Shown here: positions 1-7,134 of the stretch, one piece after another
How the letters are laid out: the number at the start of each line of letters is the position of its first letter
How positions within the stretch are numbered: the first letter of the stretch is position 1
Assembly: GCA_018663865.1 (NCBI GenBank)
Contig: JABJPM010000022.1
Span: 1 to 33,621, forward strand
Direction: 5' to 3'
Length of the DNA: 33,621 nucleotides
Origin: Candidatus Woesearchaeota archaeon
GTDB lineage: Archaea > Nanobdellota > Nanobdellia > SCGC-AAA011-G17 > PNOQ01
Position numbers and translations under genes: made by a program
The notes under the pieces: generated by a model
What the model was told of the DNA's origin: nothing
Database searches by the model: none
Seen by the model: only the letters and a program-made list of their open reading frames with translations

Positions 1-324
1 GTTGATGAAATTGAATCTTATTGGAGATTTAGTTATTTGCCAAATGAAATAGATTTTGAATTCAATTCTGAAAAATTTAATATTTATTCTATGAATGAGT
101 TGTCTAAACCATATGAAAATAAAATAAAATTAATTATGTTATATTCCGGGACAGAAGTCGAAGTTTTAAATGAAAAAGATTGTAATGGGGAAATTCAATT
201 ATTAGTATTAAATCATTCATATAATGATGTAATAATTAATGAAGAAGAAAATTGCATGTTGGTAAATGGAAACATTAATAAATTAGTGGATGGTTTAACT
301 TATAAAATATTTGGAGTGATTTAA
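1..324 (+). CDS. Unknown protein, 5' end cut by window edge
   Basis: The reading frame is open from base 1, so the gene begins to the left of the window. The TTG at 37 that could act as a start lies inside the open frame and is probably an internal Leu. The visible part (about 107 residues) is acidic, soluble-looking and rich in Asn, Glu and Ile, with a GxVNGNxN-like stretch near the C-terminus suggestive of a beta-rich fold. I do not recognise a family. A purine-rich GGAGTGAT just before its stop can serve as ribosome binding site for the next gene, which starts two bases after the stop, so the two are probably co-transcribed. Confidence 0.6.
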   Translation, partial: VDEIESYWRFSYLPNEIDFEFNSEKFNIYSMNELSKPYENKIKLIMLYSGTEVEVLNEKDCNGEIQLLVLNHSYNDVIINEEENCMLVNGNINKLVDGLTYKIFGVI

Positions 325-326
325 AG

Positions 327-956
327 ATGGATAATAGATATTTATGGGGATTAATATTAGTGGGGATATTTGCTTTATCTTTCGGATATAGCTATTTAAA
401 TGAAGAAGAATCAATTGCTAGAAATTATGTTTATATGGGTGATTTAGATACATATGAAATCAAAGTTTCAGAAGAAGGAGATCATTTTTTGAATTGGTCG
501 ATAGTATACAATCTTGGGGGAATTCATCAGAAAAAACCATATCTAACTCCTTATCCTTATGGCCCAAATGAATTGTTAAATATTGAAATGTATCCATTCA
601 GAGATATTTTCCAGAGTGCTAAACAAGTTTATATAACAAGGGACGTTTATTTAGATGAAAAAACAGATTCTGAAATTGTTGTTTCTTTGTTAAGTATTGA
701 TAGATTAGTTGATAAATTTAAAACTGATTCTATATTAGCTTCAATTGAAGATAATGAAAGATCTAGACAATTAAATTTACCAGTTATGACTTGTGATGAT
801 GCTAATGAAAATAGAATGGTAATTTGGTTAAAAGAAGGTAGTGAAAATAAAATATATCGTGAAAATGATTATTGTGTTGTTGGAGAATTTATTGAAGGGG
901 ATGATCCAAATAAAGTTGCTACTAAAATTGCATATCACATAATCGGAGTAATGTAA
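327..956 (+). CDS. Membrane-anchored hypothetical protein
   Basis: A 209-residue protein with one N-terminal hydrophobic segment (about residues 5-21) followed directly by acidic residues, consistent with a signal anchor and an extracytoplasmic domain of about 185 residues. Two Cys (in MTCDD and DYCVV) could form a disulfide outside the cell. There is no recognisable catalytic motif. It starts two bases after the upstream stop, with GGAGTGA about 8 nt before the ATG. Conserved DPANN proteins of this sort (anchor plus small acidic domain) are usually annotated as hypothetical; I cannot assign a function. The pair 1-324/327-956 looks like one transcription unit. Confidence 0.7.
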   Translation: MDNRYLWGLILVGIFALSFGYSYLNEEESIARNYVYMGDLDTYEIKVSEEGDHFLNWSIVYNLGGIHQKKPYLTPYPYGPNELLNIEMYPFRDIFQSAKQVYITRDVYLDEKTDSEIVVSLLSIDRLVDKFKTDSILASIEDNERSRQLNLPVMTCDDANENRMVIWLKEGSENKIYRENDYCVVGEFIEGDDPNKVATKIAYHIIGVM

Positions 957-987
957 AGGTTTAGGCTTGCCAAACACCAACAAATCA

Positions 988-997
988 TTTTTAAATA
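988..997 (+). promoter_or_regulatory. TATA box of homing endonuclease gene
   Basis: TTTTTAAATA lies about 25 nt before the ATG at 1017, the spacing expected for an archaeal leaderless transcript. No Shine-Dalgarno sequence is seen before that ATG. Confidence 0.5.
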
Positions 998-1016
998 TTC
1001 GTGATTTTTATATTTT

Positions 1017-1652
1017 ATGGATAGTTTGAAATTTGCGTTTTATCTTGGATTGCTAGTTGGTGACGGATCTTTATCTAATCGAAATAATGGTAATGGGTAT
1101 CCGACTTATTCAGTTAGATTTTTTAATACCAATAAAGAATTTGTAGATTTATTTTATAATTTACACCTTGATTTATTTGATGAGGCGGGCAAGATTTCCC
1201 ACAGGGATAGAAAAAATAAAAAAAGATTATATGAATTTAATATGTATTCTAGATTAACTTTTGATTATTTAGTTAATGTTGTCGGGATTCCTAGCGGAAA
1301 AAAATCTGATATAGTAAGAATTCCTAATCTGATTTTATCAAATGAGGATATTATTGGAAAATATTTCTTTTTTGGTTTATTATTATCTGATGGCGGGATA
1401 AATAAGAATAAATCGATTGGATTTCATATGGCAAGTAAGGGCTTGCTTGATGATCTAAATAAATTAATTTTTCAAATTTGGAAATTTAATTTGACTGTTA
1501 AATCTATCGTACAAAAAAATAAATATTATTCATATCAGTTAAATTTAAAAACTAATGAGGGCAACACGATATTAAAAGATATATGCCGAGATCGCATAAC
1601 CTGGTATTGCACCGATTCAGAAGAGTTAATACTCCTGAAGTGTAAGCCTTGA
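1017..1652 (+). CDS. LAGLIDADG homing endonuclease
   Basis: A 211-residue protein with two LAGLIDADG-type motifs: FYLGLLVGDG at residues 8-17 (acidic D16) and FFFGLLLSDGG at 117-127 (D125), about 110 residues apart. This is the layout of monomeric, pseudo-symmetric homing endonucleases that cut long DNA targets. Length and spacing are normal for two-repeat archaeal members. It is free-standing: neither an intein nor inside an intron, since the complete 5' tRNA exon lies downstream of most of the ORF. Its last ~22 codons overlap the tRNA-Ser gene on the same strand, and its TGA stop (1650-1652) is the same three bases as the tRNA anticodon. The C-terminal tail is therefore probably not family sequence. 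A leaderless promoter is visible. It may be a maverick endonuclease captured next to the tRNA. Confidence 0.85.
   Translation: MDSLKFAFYLGLLVGDGSLSNRNNGNGYPTYSVRFFNTNKEFVDLFYNLHLDLFDEAGKISHRDRKNKKRLYEFNMYSRLTFDYLVNVVGIPSGKKSDIVRIPNLILSNEDIIGKYFFFGLLLSDGGINKNKSIGFHMASKGLLDDLNKLIFQIWKFNLTVKSIVQKNKYYSYQLNLKTNEGNTILKDICRDRITWYCTDSEELILLKCKP
1541..1550 (+). promoter_or_regulatory. Possible tRNA promoter inside endonuclease ORF
   Basis: AAATTTAAAA is TATA-like and lies about 39 nt before the first tRNA base, which would give a pre-tRNA leader of roughly 12 nt. The background is AT-rich, so this is weak. Confidence 0.3.
1615..1645 (+). other. tRNA intron 1, non-canonical position 29/30
   Basis: A 31-nt intron interrupts the 5' strand of the anticodon stem. 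A near-ideal bulge-helix-bulge is visible. Central helix 1609-1612 (GCAC) pairs with 1640-1643 (GTGT). The 3-nt bulge 1613-1615 is cut after G1614 and the 3-nt bulge 1644-1646 is cut after A1645. The inner helix is TTCAG (1616-1620) with CTGAA (1635-1639), extended by GAGT/ACTC. The predicted cuts coincide exactly with the exon junction needed to complete the anticodon stem. Confidence 0.82.
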
Positions 1653-1653
1653 A

Positions 1654-1673
1654 AACAAGATAAATATCAGGTG
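1654..1673 (+). other. tRNA intron 2, canonical position 37/38
   Basis: A 20-nt intron directly 3' of the anticodon. Central helix 1648-1651 (CTTG) pairs with 1668-1671 (CAGG, one G-U pair). The bulges are 1652-1654 (cut after A1653) and 1672-1674 (cut after G1673). The inner helix is weak, so this is a relaxed BHB. Removing it joins loop base 37 to A38 and the GCCGG stem strand. Confidence 0.75.
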
Positions 1674-1720
1674 AGCCGGGCCCGAAAGGGCATCTGGGTT
1701 CAAATCCCAGTCTCGGCGTT

Positions 1721-1993
1721 TTATAATCCAAAAGTTTTTTCAAAATCTTTCATTTCTCTTATTTTTTGTGTGAAATTGAAACCTTTGTCTGTCATTAATA
1801 AATAATTAGATTTTTTCTCTATTGTTTTTTCTATAAATTCTTTTTCTAAGAGTTCTTCTAAATATGAATTCATTTGATTATAGGAAAGATTTGCCTTATA
1901 CATTAAATGGGTTGGTTTTATCCTTCCGTTTTTGTTTTGAATTGACATCATGATGTCATGAATGATGTCCGTTCTAGATCTTTTTCTTTCCAT
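1721..1993 (-). CDS. ArnR1-like winged-helix protein (HTH_45 type)
   Basis: A 90-residue protein matching the archaeal HTH_45 winged-helix pattern: an N-terminal R-rSRxdIIxDI helix, [18 protein letters not shown] (about residues 33-50, helix-turn-helix with recognition helix), then LLEKEFIEK and a YLLMTDKG wing. These are small DNA-binding regulators common in archaea. It starts inside the end of the upstream 7-TM gene (20-bp overlap), so the two are co-transcribed and probably function together, the membrane protein perhaps acting as sensor or partner. Its 3' end faces the 3' end of the tRNA-Ser gene only two bases away. The regulatory target is not evident. Confidence 0.82.
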   Translation of the reverse strand: MERKRSRTDIIHDIMMSIQNKNGRIKPTHLMYKANLSYNQMNSYLEELLEKEFIEKTIEKKSNYLLMTDKGFNFTQKIREMKDFEKTFGL

Positions 1994-2663
1994 TTTTTTG
2001 AATGTGTGTTATGATTAGTAATAATAGTGCATATCCGCCCAGTTGAATTATTTCTCCAGCCAGATAGAATAGTTTTCCAAATGTTGTAAATATAAAAAAT
2101 ATTTGACTTGCAGAAATTATCGAAAAACTTAATGCAAGTAATTTTGTGTTTATGAATAAATTTTCTGAATACTTTTTCCAGTAAAACGCGGAAATAGATA
2201 TTAAGAATATTAATGATGTCAAATGAAATATGTAATAATTTGAATTACTGAAGTAAGTGGATATCAGTATAAAATAACTCATTAAGAAAATATTGGAAGA
2301 TGTTTGTTTTCCTTGGTATAATTTGTATAATAGATATAATCCTATTAAATTGAAAAATGCAAATATGGTGAATGTTAGGTTTGAGAATATATTGTACTCT
2401 CTTATTATTTGCAAGGTTTGTATGCCTATTTGCGGATTTATTAAGTCATCATAAAACATTGCCACATTTGTTAATAATTTGAATAAGAATGATAGTGCAA
2501 TGAATGAAAATGATATGGATAAATATAATGATTTTTTGTTTTTGTTCAATTTATAATATTTCAAACTAACTAATCCAATTAAAAATAGTACTATGAAACT
2601 GAATAAGTCTATCACTAATGATGGAAATTGAAACCAATCTAGTGTATGTTTTAAATATATCAT
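1974..2663 (-). CDS. Seven-TM membrane protein of unknown function
   Basis: A 229-residue, strongly hydrophobic protein with about seven predicted transmembrane segments separated by short Lys/Asn/Tyr-rich loops (for example [11 protein letters not shown] after the first segment) and a basic C-terminus (QKNGKKKI). The topology resembles archaeal 7-TM sensory modules, but there is no retinal-lysine or other catalytic signature that I can name. It is followed, with a 20-bp overlap, by an HTH_45 regulator. A clear TATA box lies upstream and there is no Shine-Dalgarno sequence, so the message is leaderless. Confidence 0.72.
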   Translation of the reverse strand: MIYLKHTLDWFQFPSLVIDLFSFIVLFLIGLVSLKYYKLNKNKKSLYLSISFSFIALSFLFKLLTNVAMFYDDLINPQIGIQTLQIIREYNIFSNLTFTIFAFFNLIGLYLLYKLYQGKQTSSNIFLMSYFILISTYFSNSNYYIFHLTSLIFLISISAFYWKKYSENLFINTKLLALSFSIISASQIFFIFTTFGKLFYLAGEIIQLGGYALLLLIITHIQKNGKKKI

Positions 2664-2682
2664 AAAATAAGGACTAAAAATT

Positions 2683-2692
2683 GGTTTAAAAA
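2683..2692 (-). promoter_or_regulatory. TATA box for 7-TM/winged-helix operon
   Basis: On the minus strand TTTTTAAACC lies 20-29 nt before the ATG at 2663, at leaderless spacing. Confidence 0.5.
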
Positions 2693-2702
2693 TCTTTTGA
2701 AA

Positions 2703-4160
2703 TTAGCTAATTTCGAATATTTCTTTAATTTCTGTCTTTGCATAGTTTAATTTTTCTTTATTTTCTGCATATATTGTAAGAATTGTTTCTCTTTTGTTTA
2801 CTTTCTCTTTTAATTTTTTATGTAAATAAACTCCTGCGCCTTTATTTCCTGGCGCTCCAGCTAATCTAGCTAATGTTGCGATTTTCCTATTATCGATGCT
2901 TTTAATTTTTCCTTTTTTAGGAGCTTTAACATTATACGTATATTCTCCCAAGGGAATATTTTCTGGAAGGATATTTGGATTTCCTTTTTGGGCTTTTATT
3001 ATTTCTTTAAATTTTTTATATGCTTGCCCACTATTCAATATGTTTTTTGCGGATATTTTTGTATTTGTTAGTTTGAAAATTTTGTCTGCCATCATTAATG
3101 CTTTTTTCTCCAAATCTTTTGGGGCATTTTCTTCCCTTCTTAATATTCTTAAAACATCTATCGCTTCGAGTGCTGGTCCAACTCCGTTTCCAATTGGTTC
3201 ATCTGCTGGAGTGATTATCACCTTTGTTTTTATTTTAAGAATTTTGGATATTTTTTCAAATCTTTTTTTTAAATGTCTTGCTTCTTTTTTTGTTTGAACC
3301 TTTGCATTTTTACCCAATGGGATATCTAACAATAAATGTGTTGCTCCGACTGCATGTTTTTTTGCTAATATTGAAGCAATCATTAATCCTGCAGGATCTA
3401 ATCTTAATGGATGTCTTATTTTAATTAATTTTGAATCTGCTCCTGTTACTTCCATACCTTCATTCCAGACTAAACAGGCATTTGTTTTTTTAATAATTTT
3501 TTTCATTTGTTCTGTACTGAAACTAATTTTGGATAGTACTTCCATTGTATCTGCCGTTCCAGCTGGACTTGTTATTGATCTGGATGAAGTTTTTGGCATT
3601 GTAATTCCTGCTGCTGCAATTATTGGAGCGATGATCATTGAAGTTCTGTTGTTTGGCACCCCCCCAATACAATGTTTGTCTGCAATTATTTTTTTATTTA
3701 ATTTTAATTTTTTCCCTTCTTTCAAAGTTGCTTTAGTTAAGTGTTCTACTTCTTTGTCTGTCAATTTATTGTTGTAGCATGCTGCAACAAAATATGCAAT
3801 TTCGACTTCTAGAAGTTCATTTGATCGTAAATCATTCATTATTAGATTGATTTCTCTTTTTGATAATTCTTTTCCTTCTAATTTATTTTTTATTGCTCTT
3901 ACCGATTTCGGAGTTTCAGAAGGAAATACTTTTATTTTGTTTTTAGTATTTAATTTAAAATAAGTTTCATTGAATAGTCCAATTTTACCTTTTGGTATAT
4001 TTGAAGAGACATCTAATAATGCATATATGGTTTTGTTTTTATTCACTATTTTTAATCTATCAAATGCATGTATTTTTAATTCATTTGCATCTTTTTCATT
4101 TAATACTACAATCAATGGTCCCCCTGAGGACACATTTAATTTTTTAGGAATTAGCTGCAT
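2703..4160 (-). CDS. deoA: AMP phosphorylase
   Basis: Catalyses AMP (also CMP/UMP) + phosphate to free base + ribose-1,5-bisphosphate, the first step of the archaeal AMP/RuBisCO route. The reading frame shows the archaeal-specific N-terminal domain (about the first 85 residues), then the thymidine-phosphorylase-like helical and alpha/beta domains. Motif DKHCIGGVPNNRTS contains the phosphate-binding signature of AMP phosphorylase, and KTSSRSITSPAGTAD is the family core. Length (about 485 aa) is normal. I prefer the ATG at 4160, preceded by purine-rich GAGGAAGAG and matching the usual N-terminus; an ATG at 4172 is four codons earlier. Either start overlaps the end of the AI-2E-like gene, so translation is coupled. 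Confidence 0.94.
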   Translation of the reverse strand: MQLIPKKLNVSSGGPLIVVLNEKDANELKIHAFDRLKIVNKNKTIYALLDVSSNIPKGKIGLFNETYFKLNTKNKIKVFPSETPKSVRAIKNKLEGKELSKREINLIMNDLRSNELLEVEIAYFVAACYNNKLTDKEVEHLTKATLKEGKKLKLNKKIIADKHCIGGVPNNRTSMIIAPIIAAAGITMPKTSSRSITSPAGTADTMEVLSKISFSTEQMKKIIKKTNACLVWNEGMEVTGADSKLIKIRHPLRLDPAGLMIASILAKKHAVGATHLLLDIPLGKNAKVQTKKEARHLKKRFEKISKILKIKTKVIITPADEPIGNGVGPALEAIDVLRILRREENAPKDLEKKALMMADKIFKLTNTKISAKNILNSGQAYKKFKEIIKAQKGNPNILPENIPLGEYTYNVKAPKKGKIKSIDNRKIATLARLAGAPGNKGAGVYLHKKLKEKVNKRETILTIYAENKEKLNYAKTEIKEIFEIS

Positions 4161-5160
4161 TCTCTTCCTCATAAATTCTGTATATTACAAATAAGATAGA
4201 AAGGATTAGTGGCCCGACAATTATTCCAGGCAAGCCCATGAGATTTATTCCTCCAAGGACTCCCAGTAGAATTACTATTGGATTTATGTTTGATTTCATC
4301 CCCATAAGTTTTGGTTTAACTAAATTATCCAAATAAGATATGAATGCAAACGAATATATGAATAATAATATTGCCCCGGTAAAGTTTCCCATAACTGCTA
4401 AATAGATTGCTGCCGGAACATAGACTGTTGCTGGCCCAACTATCGGGAAATATGCTGCTAGGACGATTACAAAGGCCCAAATAAGTGGGTTTGGTATGTT
4501 AAAGAGATAAAACCCTATGAATGCAATAATTCCTTCTAATATGGCGACTATGAGTATTCCAGAAAGTAAACCCCTAATAACACCATTTATTTCATTGAAT
4601 AGTTTTTGTTCTACATTATCTTGGATTGGCAAGAATTTTTTCAATTTTCTTACGAATTTTTTCCCATCTTTTAATAGGAAGAATAATGTGAAGAAGAATA
4701 TGAAGAAATTTAAGAATCCCTTTACTAATTTTTCTAATAGGTTTGCACTAGAAATTATAAAAAAGTTTGAAATTCCTTGTAATGAATCTCTCATGTGCCT
4801 TTCAAAATTTATATTTAATCCTGTGTATTTGTTTATGTTTTCAGAAAATTCGGTTAATTCAATTGCGTTTGCTGAATTGTAAATGTTTATTGTCTCTTCT
4901 AAAAATCTACTTGCAAAGAAAATTAAGGGTATTACGACTAGTAGAATTATTAATGCAATTACTATTATACTTGATAGACTTTTTTTATGTGTTTTTTTAT
5001 GTAATCTTTTATATAGTGGATGTGCTGCAACTGCAATTACTGCCGCACCTAGTAATGGTGCGATGAATGGTGCAATTATTTTGTATGATGTGTAGAGTAG
5101 CAATAGGATTAATGCCACCACAATAAAATTAGAATATTTTGAGAAATTGAATTTTTCCAT
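4144..5160 (-). CDS. AI-2E family transporter-like membrane protein
   Basis: A 338-residue polytopic protein with the layout of the AI-2E transporter family (PF01594): two N-terminal helices including a GAAVIAVAAHPLYKRL-type region, a soluble/amphipathic middle section (about residues 95-140), and C-terminal helices with GPATVYVPAAIYL, DNLVKPKLMG and LLGVLGGINLMGLPGIIVGP, typical of the family. Members export autoinducer-like molecules or act in ion/H+ antiport; the substrate here is unknown. It sits between RuBisCO and AMP phosphorylase and overlaps the latter, so the two share a message. Its own TATA box lies in the 37-bp gap after RuBisCO. Confidence 0.88.
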   Translation of the reverse strand: MEKFNFSKYSNFIVVALILLLLYTSYKIIAPFIAPLLGAAVIAVAAHPLYKRLHKKTHKKSLSSIIVIALIILLVVIPLIFFASRFLEETINIYNSANAIELTEFSENINKYTGLNINFERHMRDSLQGISNFFIISSANLLEKLVKGFLNFFIFFFTLFFLLKDGKKFVRKLKKFLPIQDNVEQKLFNEINGVIRGLLSGILIVAILEGIIAFIGFYLFNIPNPLIWAFVIVLAAYFPIVGPATVYVPAAIYLAVMGNFTGAILLFIYSFAFISYLDNLVKPKLMGMKSNINPIVILLGVLGGINLMGLPGIIVGPLILSILFVIYRIYEEENAANS

Positions 5161-5180
5161 AGTGTTTTTTATTGGTTATT

Positions 5181-5194
5181 CTTTATAAATATAT
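5181..5194 (-). promoter_or_regulatory. TATA box for AI-2E-like/AMP phosphorylase unit
   Basis: On the minus strand ATATATTTATAAAG is centred about 27 nt before the ATG at 5160, within the short gap after the RuBisCO stop. It suggests that AMP phosphorylase can be expressed separately from RuBisCO. Confidence 0.55.
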
Positions 5195-5197
5195 TTA

Positions 5198-6493
5198 TTA
5201 CTTTAAGTTGAATTTATCAAATGCCTGTTCCAATTCCCTATGTGTTTTGGCATATTTTTTTAGAGGTATTTTTTTCATGGTTGCTTCAATTGCTTGCCTC
5301 ATTGATCTTGCACCAGCTTTTGTTCCATTCGGATGTCCGTGAACTCCTCCGCCCGCTTGGATCACAATATTTGTACCCATAGTTTTTACAATGTTTGGAA
5401 TGTCCAATGGTGATACTCCTCCGGATGCAACTGCTAATACTGGTTTAGTTTTGTACCAATCTTGTTCCAATCTATTTAGTCTAGGATTTGCTTTGATTTT
5501 TTGTTGTTCTATTTCTTCTTCTATTGATAATTCTTCTTTTGCTGAACCATACATTTTTCCTATTCCTGCGGTCCCAATATGTAGTTGATCTGTTCCTAAT
5601 AATCTTGATATTTTTGCTAAAGCTAGCATGGATATTCCGTGTTCTGGATTTCTGGTCAATGCACCATGCATTGCCCTATGCCCGTGAATGGCTAGTTTCA
5701 ATTTGTTTGTAACTTTTCTCATTGATGCCAAAGCACTCCACCCAACTGTTAGGATATCAATCATTACAAATTCCCCTCCATTTTTTTTAACATATTCTGC
5801 TCTTTTTTTCATTTCTTCATATTCCGCAGTTATATTTGGAAGATAGATTTTTTTCTCGCCAGTTTCTTTTTCAGCTTTATTTCTTGCTTTGAGAGTTAAT
5901 TTTATTCTTTTGTAAAAATTATTAAATTCCATTGATGTTAAATTTTCATCATCTTTCACAACATCTAACCCGCCTGCCCAGGATTCGTAAGCTACCTTTG
6001 CATGTTGTTTTTCTGTTAATCCAACCTTTGGTTTTACAATCGTACCAATCAGGGGTCTATTTTTTACCTTGGTTATTTTTCTAACTCCCTTTATCCCATA
6101 TTTTGGGCCAGGAAATGATTTTACAATACTTTCTGGAAATGTAATATCTTGTAGTTTTAATTTTTCTGCCTCTTTCATTCCGAATATGTTTCCAGCAATT
6201 GAAGATAAAATTCCAGACATGTTATTTTTTTCAAATAATTTTTCAGGATAGGCAATTCTCACTATGTTTTCTTTTTTATTTATGTAGAAAGCATGTGGTT
6301 TTAGTTTTTTGGCAATTGTTGGATTCATTGTTGAAATTTTTGTCCAAGTTCCAATTGATGATTCCCCTGCTAGAAGTTCACAAATCCTTTCTAGTGAAAC
6401 TCCCTTTATTGGTTTTACTCTATATTCGACAATTAGATCAGTTTTTTTTGGTTTATACTTTTTATCAACAAATTCACAATTTCCATAAATCAT
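5198..6493 (-). CDS. rbcL: Form III RuBisCO large subunit
   Basis: Carboxylates ribulose-1,5-bisphosphate to two 3-phosphoglycerates, here as the last step of AMP-derived ribose degradation. All main catalytic elements are visible: E44 and T49-W50 (N-domain), N102, K154 and K156 (GTIVKPK), carbamylated K180 with D182 and E183 (VVKDDEN), H272-R273 (GHRAMHG), H305 and K313 in the form III-type loop 6 HIGTAGIGKMYG, ASGGVSP, and QAGGGVHGHP. At 431 residues it is normal for form III and no small subunit gene is nearby. Its ATG overlaps the stop of the upstream HAD gene as ATGA, so it is translationally coupled. The R15P isomerase and AMP phosphorylase neighbours support the nucleotide role rather than a Calvin cycle. 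Confidence 0.96.
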   Translation of the reverse strand: MIYGNCEFVDKKYKPKKTDLIVEYRVKPIKGVSLERICELLAGESSIGTWTKISTMNPTIAKKLKPHAFYINKKENIVRIAYPEKLFEKNNMSGILSSIAGNIFGMKEAEKLKLQDITFPESIVKSFPGPKYGIKGVRKITKVKNRPLIGTIVKPKVGLTEKQHAKVAYESWAGGLDVVKDDENLTSMEFNNFYKRIKLTLKARNKAEKETGEKKIYLPNITAEYEEMKKRAEYVKKNGGEFVMIDILTVGWSALASMRKVTNKLKLAIHGHRAMHGALTRNPEHGISMLALAKISRLLGTDQLHIGTAGIGKMYGSAKEELSIEEEIEQQKIKANPRLNRLEQDWYKTKPVLAVASGGVSPLDIPNIVKTMGTNIVIQAGGGVHGHPNGTKAGARSMRQAIEATMKKIPLKKYAKTHRELEQAFDKFNLK

Positions 6494-7134
6494 TTTTGTA
6501 CCTCTTTTATTAATTTTGGTAATTCTTTAATATCTTTAATTATTACATTAGCATTATTTAAAGTTTTCCAGGTTTGTTTCGGTCCAGTTTTTATTATTAT
6601 TGATTTTACTTTGGCCGCTTTTGCAGTTTTTATATCTTGCACTGTATCCCCTACCATGAATTTTACTTTTTTCTTTAATTTTTTTTCTACTTTGTAGATT
6701 TCATCTGGAAATGGTTTTGCCCTTTTTACTTCATCATCTCCAATTATCAATTTGAAAAGTTTTTTGTCTATTTTTGTTTGTTTCAAAATTAATTCTATTT
6801 TTTTATGAGAATTATTGCTTAGGAGGCACAAAGTATATTTTTTGCTTAAATTGGTTAATATTCTTTTTGTATTTTTGAATGGTTTTATGAGATCTATTTT
6901 TTCATTTCTGATTTCTTCGAAATCTTTTTTTATTTTATTTATTTCTTTTTGTTTTAATTCAGGATATAAAGTTTTTATTTGTGTTGTAAGATTTAGCCCC
7001 CAAACTGAGTATAATTCTTTGTTGGTTACTTTTATTCCATTTTTTTTGAATGCTAATTTTTCTGATTTCTTTATCCATGCCTCGGTATCAACTAATGTCC
7101 CATCTAAATCAAAACAAACTATCATTTTATCCAA
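6490..7134 (-). CDS. HAD-superfamily phosphatase (PGP/CbbY-like)
   Basis: A 214-residue HAD subfamily IA hydrolase. Motif I is DLDGT at 9-13 (D9 nucleophile, D11 acid/base), motif II S106 in LLSNNS, motif III K140 in RAKPFPD, and motif IV GDTVQD at 162-167. A helical cap lies between motifs I and II. It is embedded between R15P isomerase (13-bp overlap) and RuBisCO (4-bp overlap). Likely roles are removal of 2-phosphoglycolate formed by RuBisCO oxygenation, or of inhibitory bisphosphates such as xylulose-1,5-bisphosphate (as CbbY does in bacteria). The HAD class and the linkage are seen; the substrate is inferred, and a nucleotide or sugar phosphatase remains possible. Confidence 0.85.
   Translation of the reverse strand: MDKMIVCFDLDGTLVDTEAWIKKSEKLAFKKNGIKVTNKELYSVWGLNLTTQIKTLYPELKQKEINKIKKDFEEIRNEKIDLIKPFKNTKRILTNLSKKYTLCLLSNNSHKKIELILKQTKIDKKLFKLIIGDDEVKRAKPFPDEIYKVEKKLKKKVKFMVGDTVQDIKTAKAAKVKSIIIKTGPKQTWKTLNNANVIIKDIKELPKLIKEVQK

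Larger units (their letters stand above)
1585..1718 (+). tRNA. tRNA-Ser(UGA) with two introns
   Basis: Exons are 1585-1614, 1646-1653 and 1674-1718, giving an 83-nt mature class II tRNA. The acceptor stem GCCGAGA/TCTCGGC pairs perfectly and the discriminator is G, as usual for archaeal tRNA-Ser. The D arm has GG and A21; the T arm CTGGG-TTCAAAT-CCCAG is intact; the variable arm GCCC-GAAA-GGGC identifies class II. A paired anticodon stem (CCGGC/GCCGG) around loop CTTGAAA forms only if two introns are removed. The anticodon UGA is at 1650-1652. CCA is not encoded. The gene overlaps the homing endonuclease ORF, and a short T run follows its 3' end. Confidence 0.88.

Noticed and set aside
1585-1718. 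tRNA with a single intron, reading the CACC/GGTG pairing as the anticodon stem
   Set aside because: This leaves no U33 before a serine anticodon, gives a mispaired stem and an over-long variable region. The CACC and GGTG segments instead belong to the two BHB structures.
1552-1743. Minus-strand ORF of 63 codons across the tRNA
   Set aside because: It is antisense to the tRNA-Ser; its RLGFEPR-like peptide is the well-known false ORF from the T-arm of tRNA genes.
2896-3777. Plus-strand ORFs opposite AMP phosphorylase
   Set aside because: They are hydrophobic shadow frames caused by the AT-rich antisense of Lys/Asn-rich codons; the minus-strand protein is clearly conserved.
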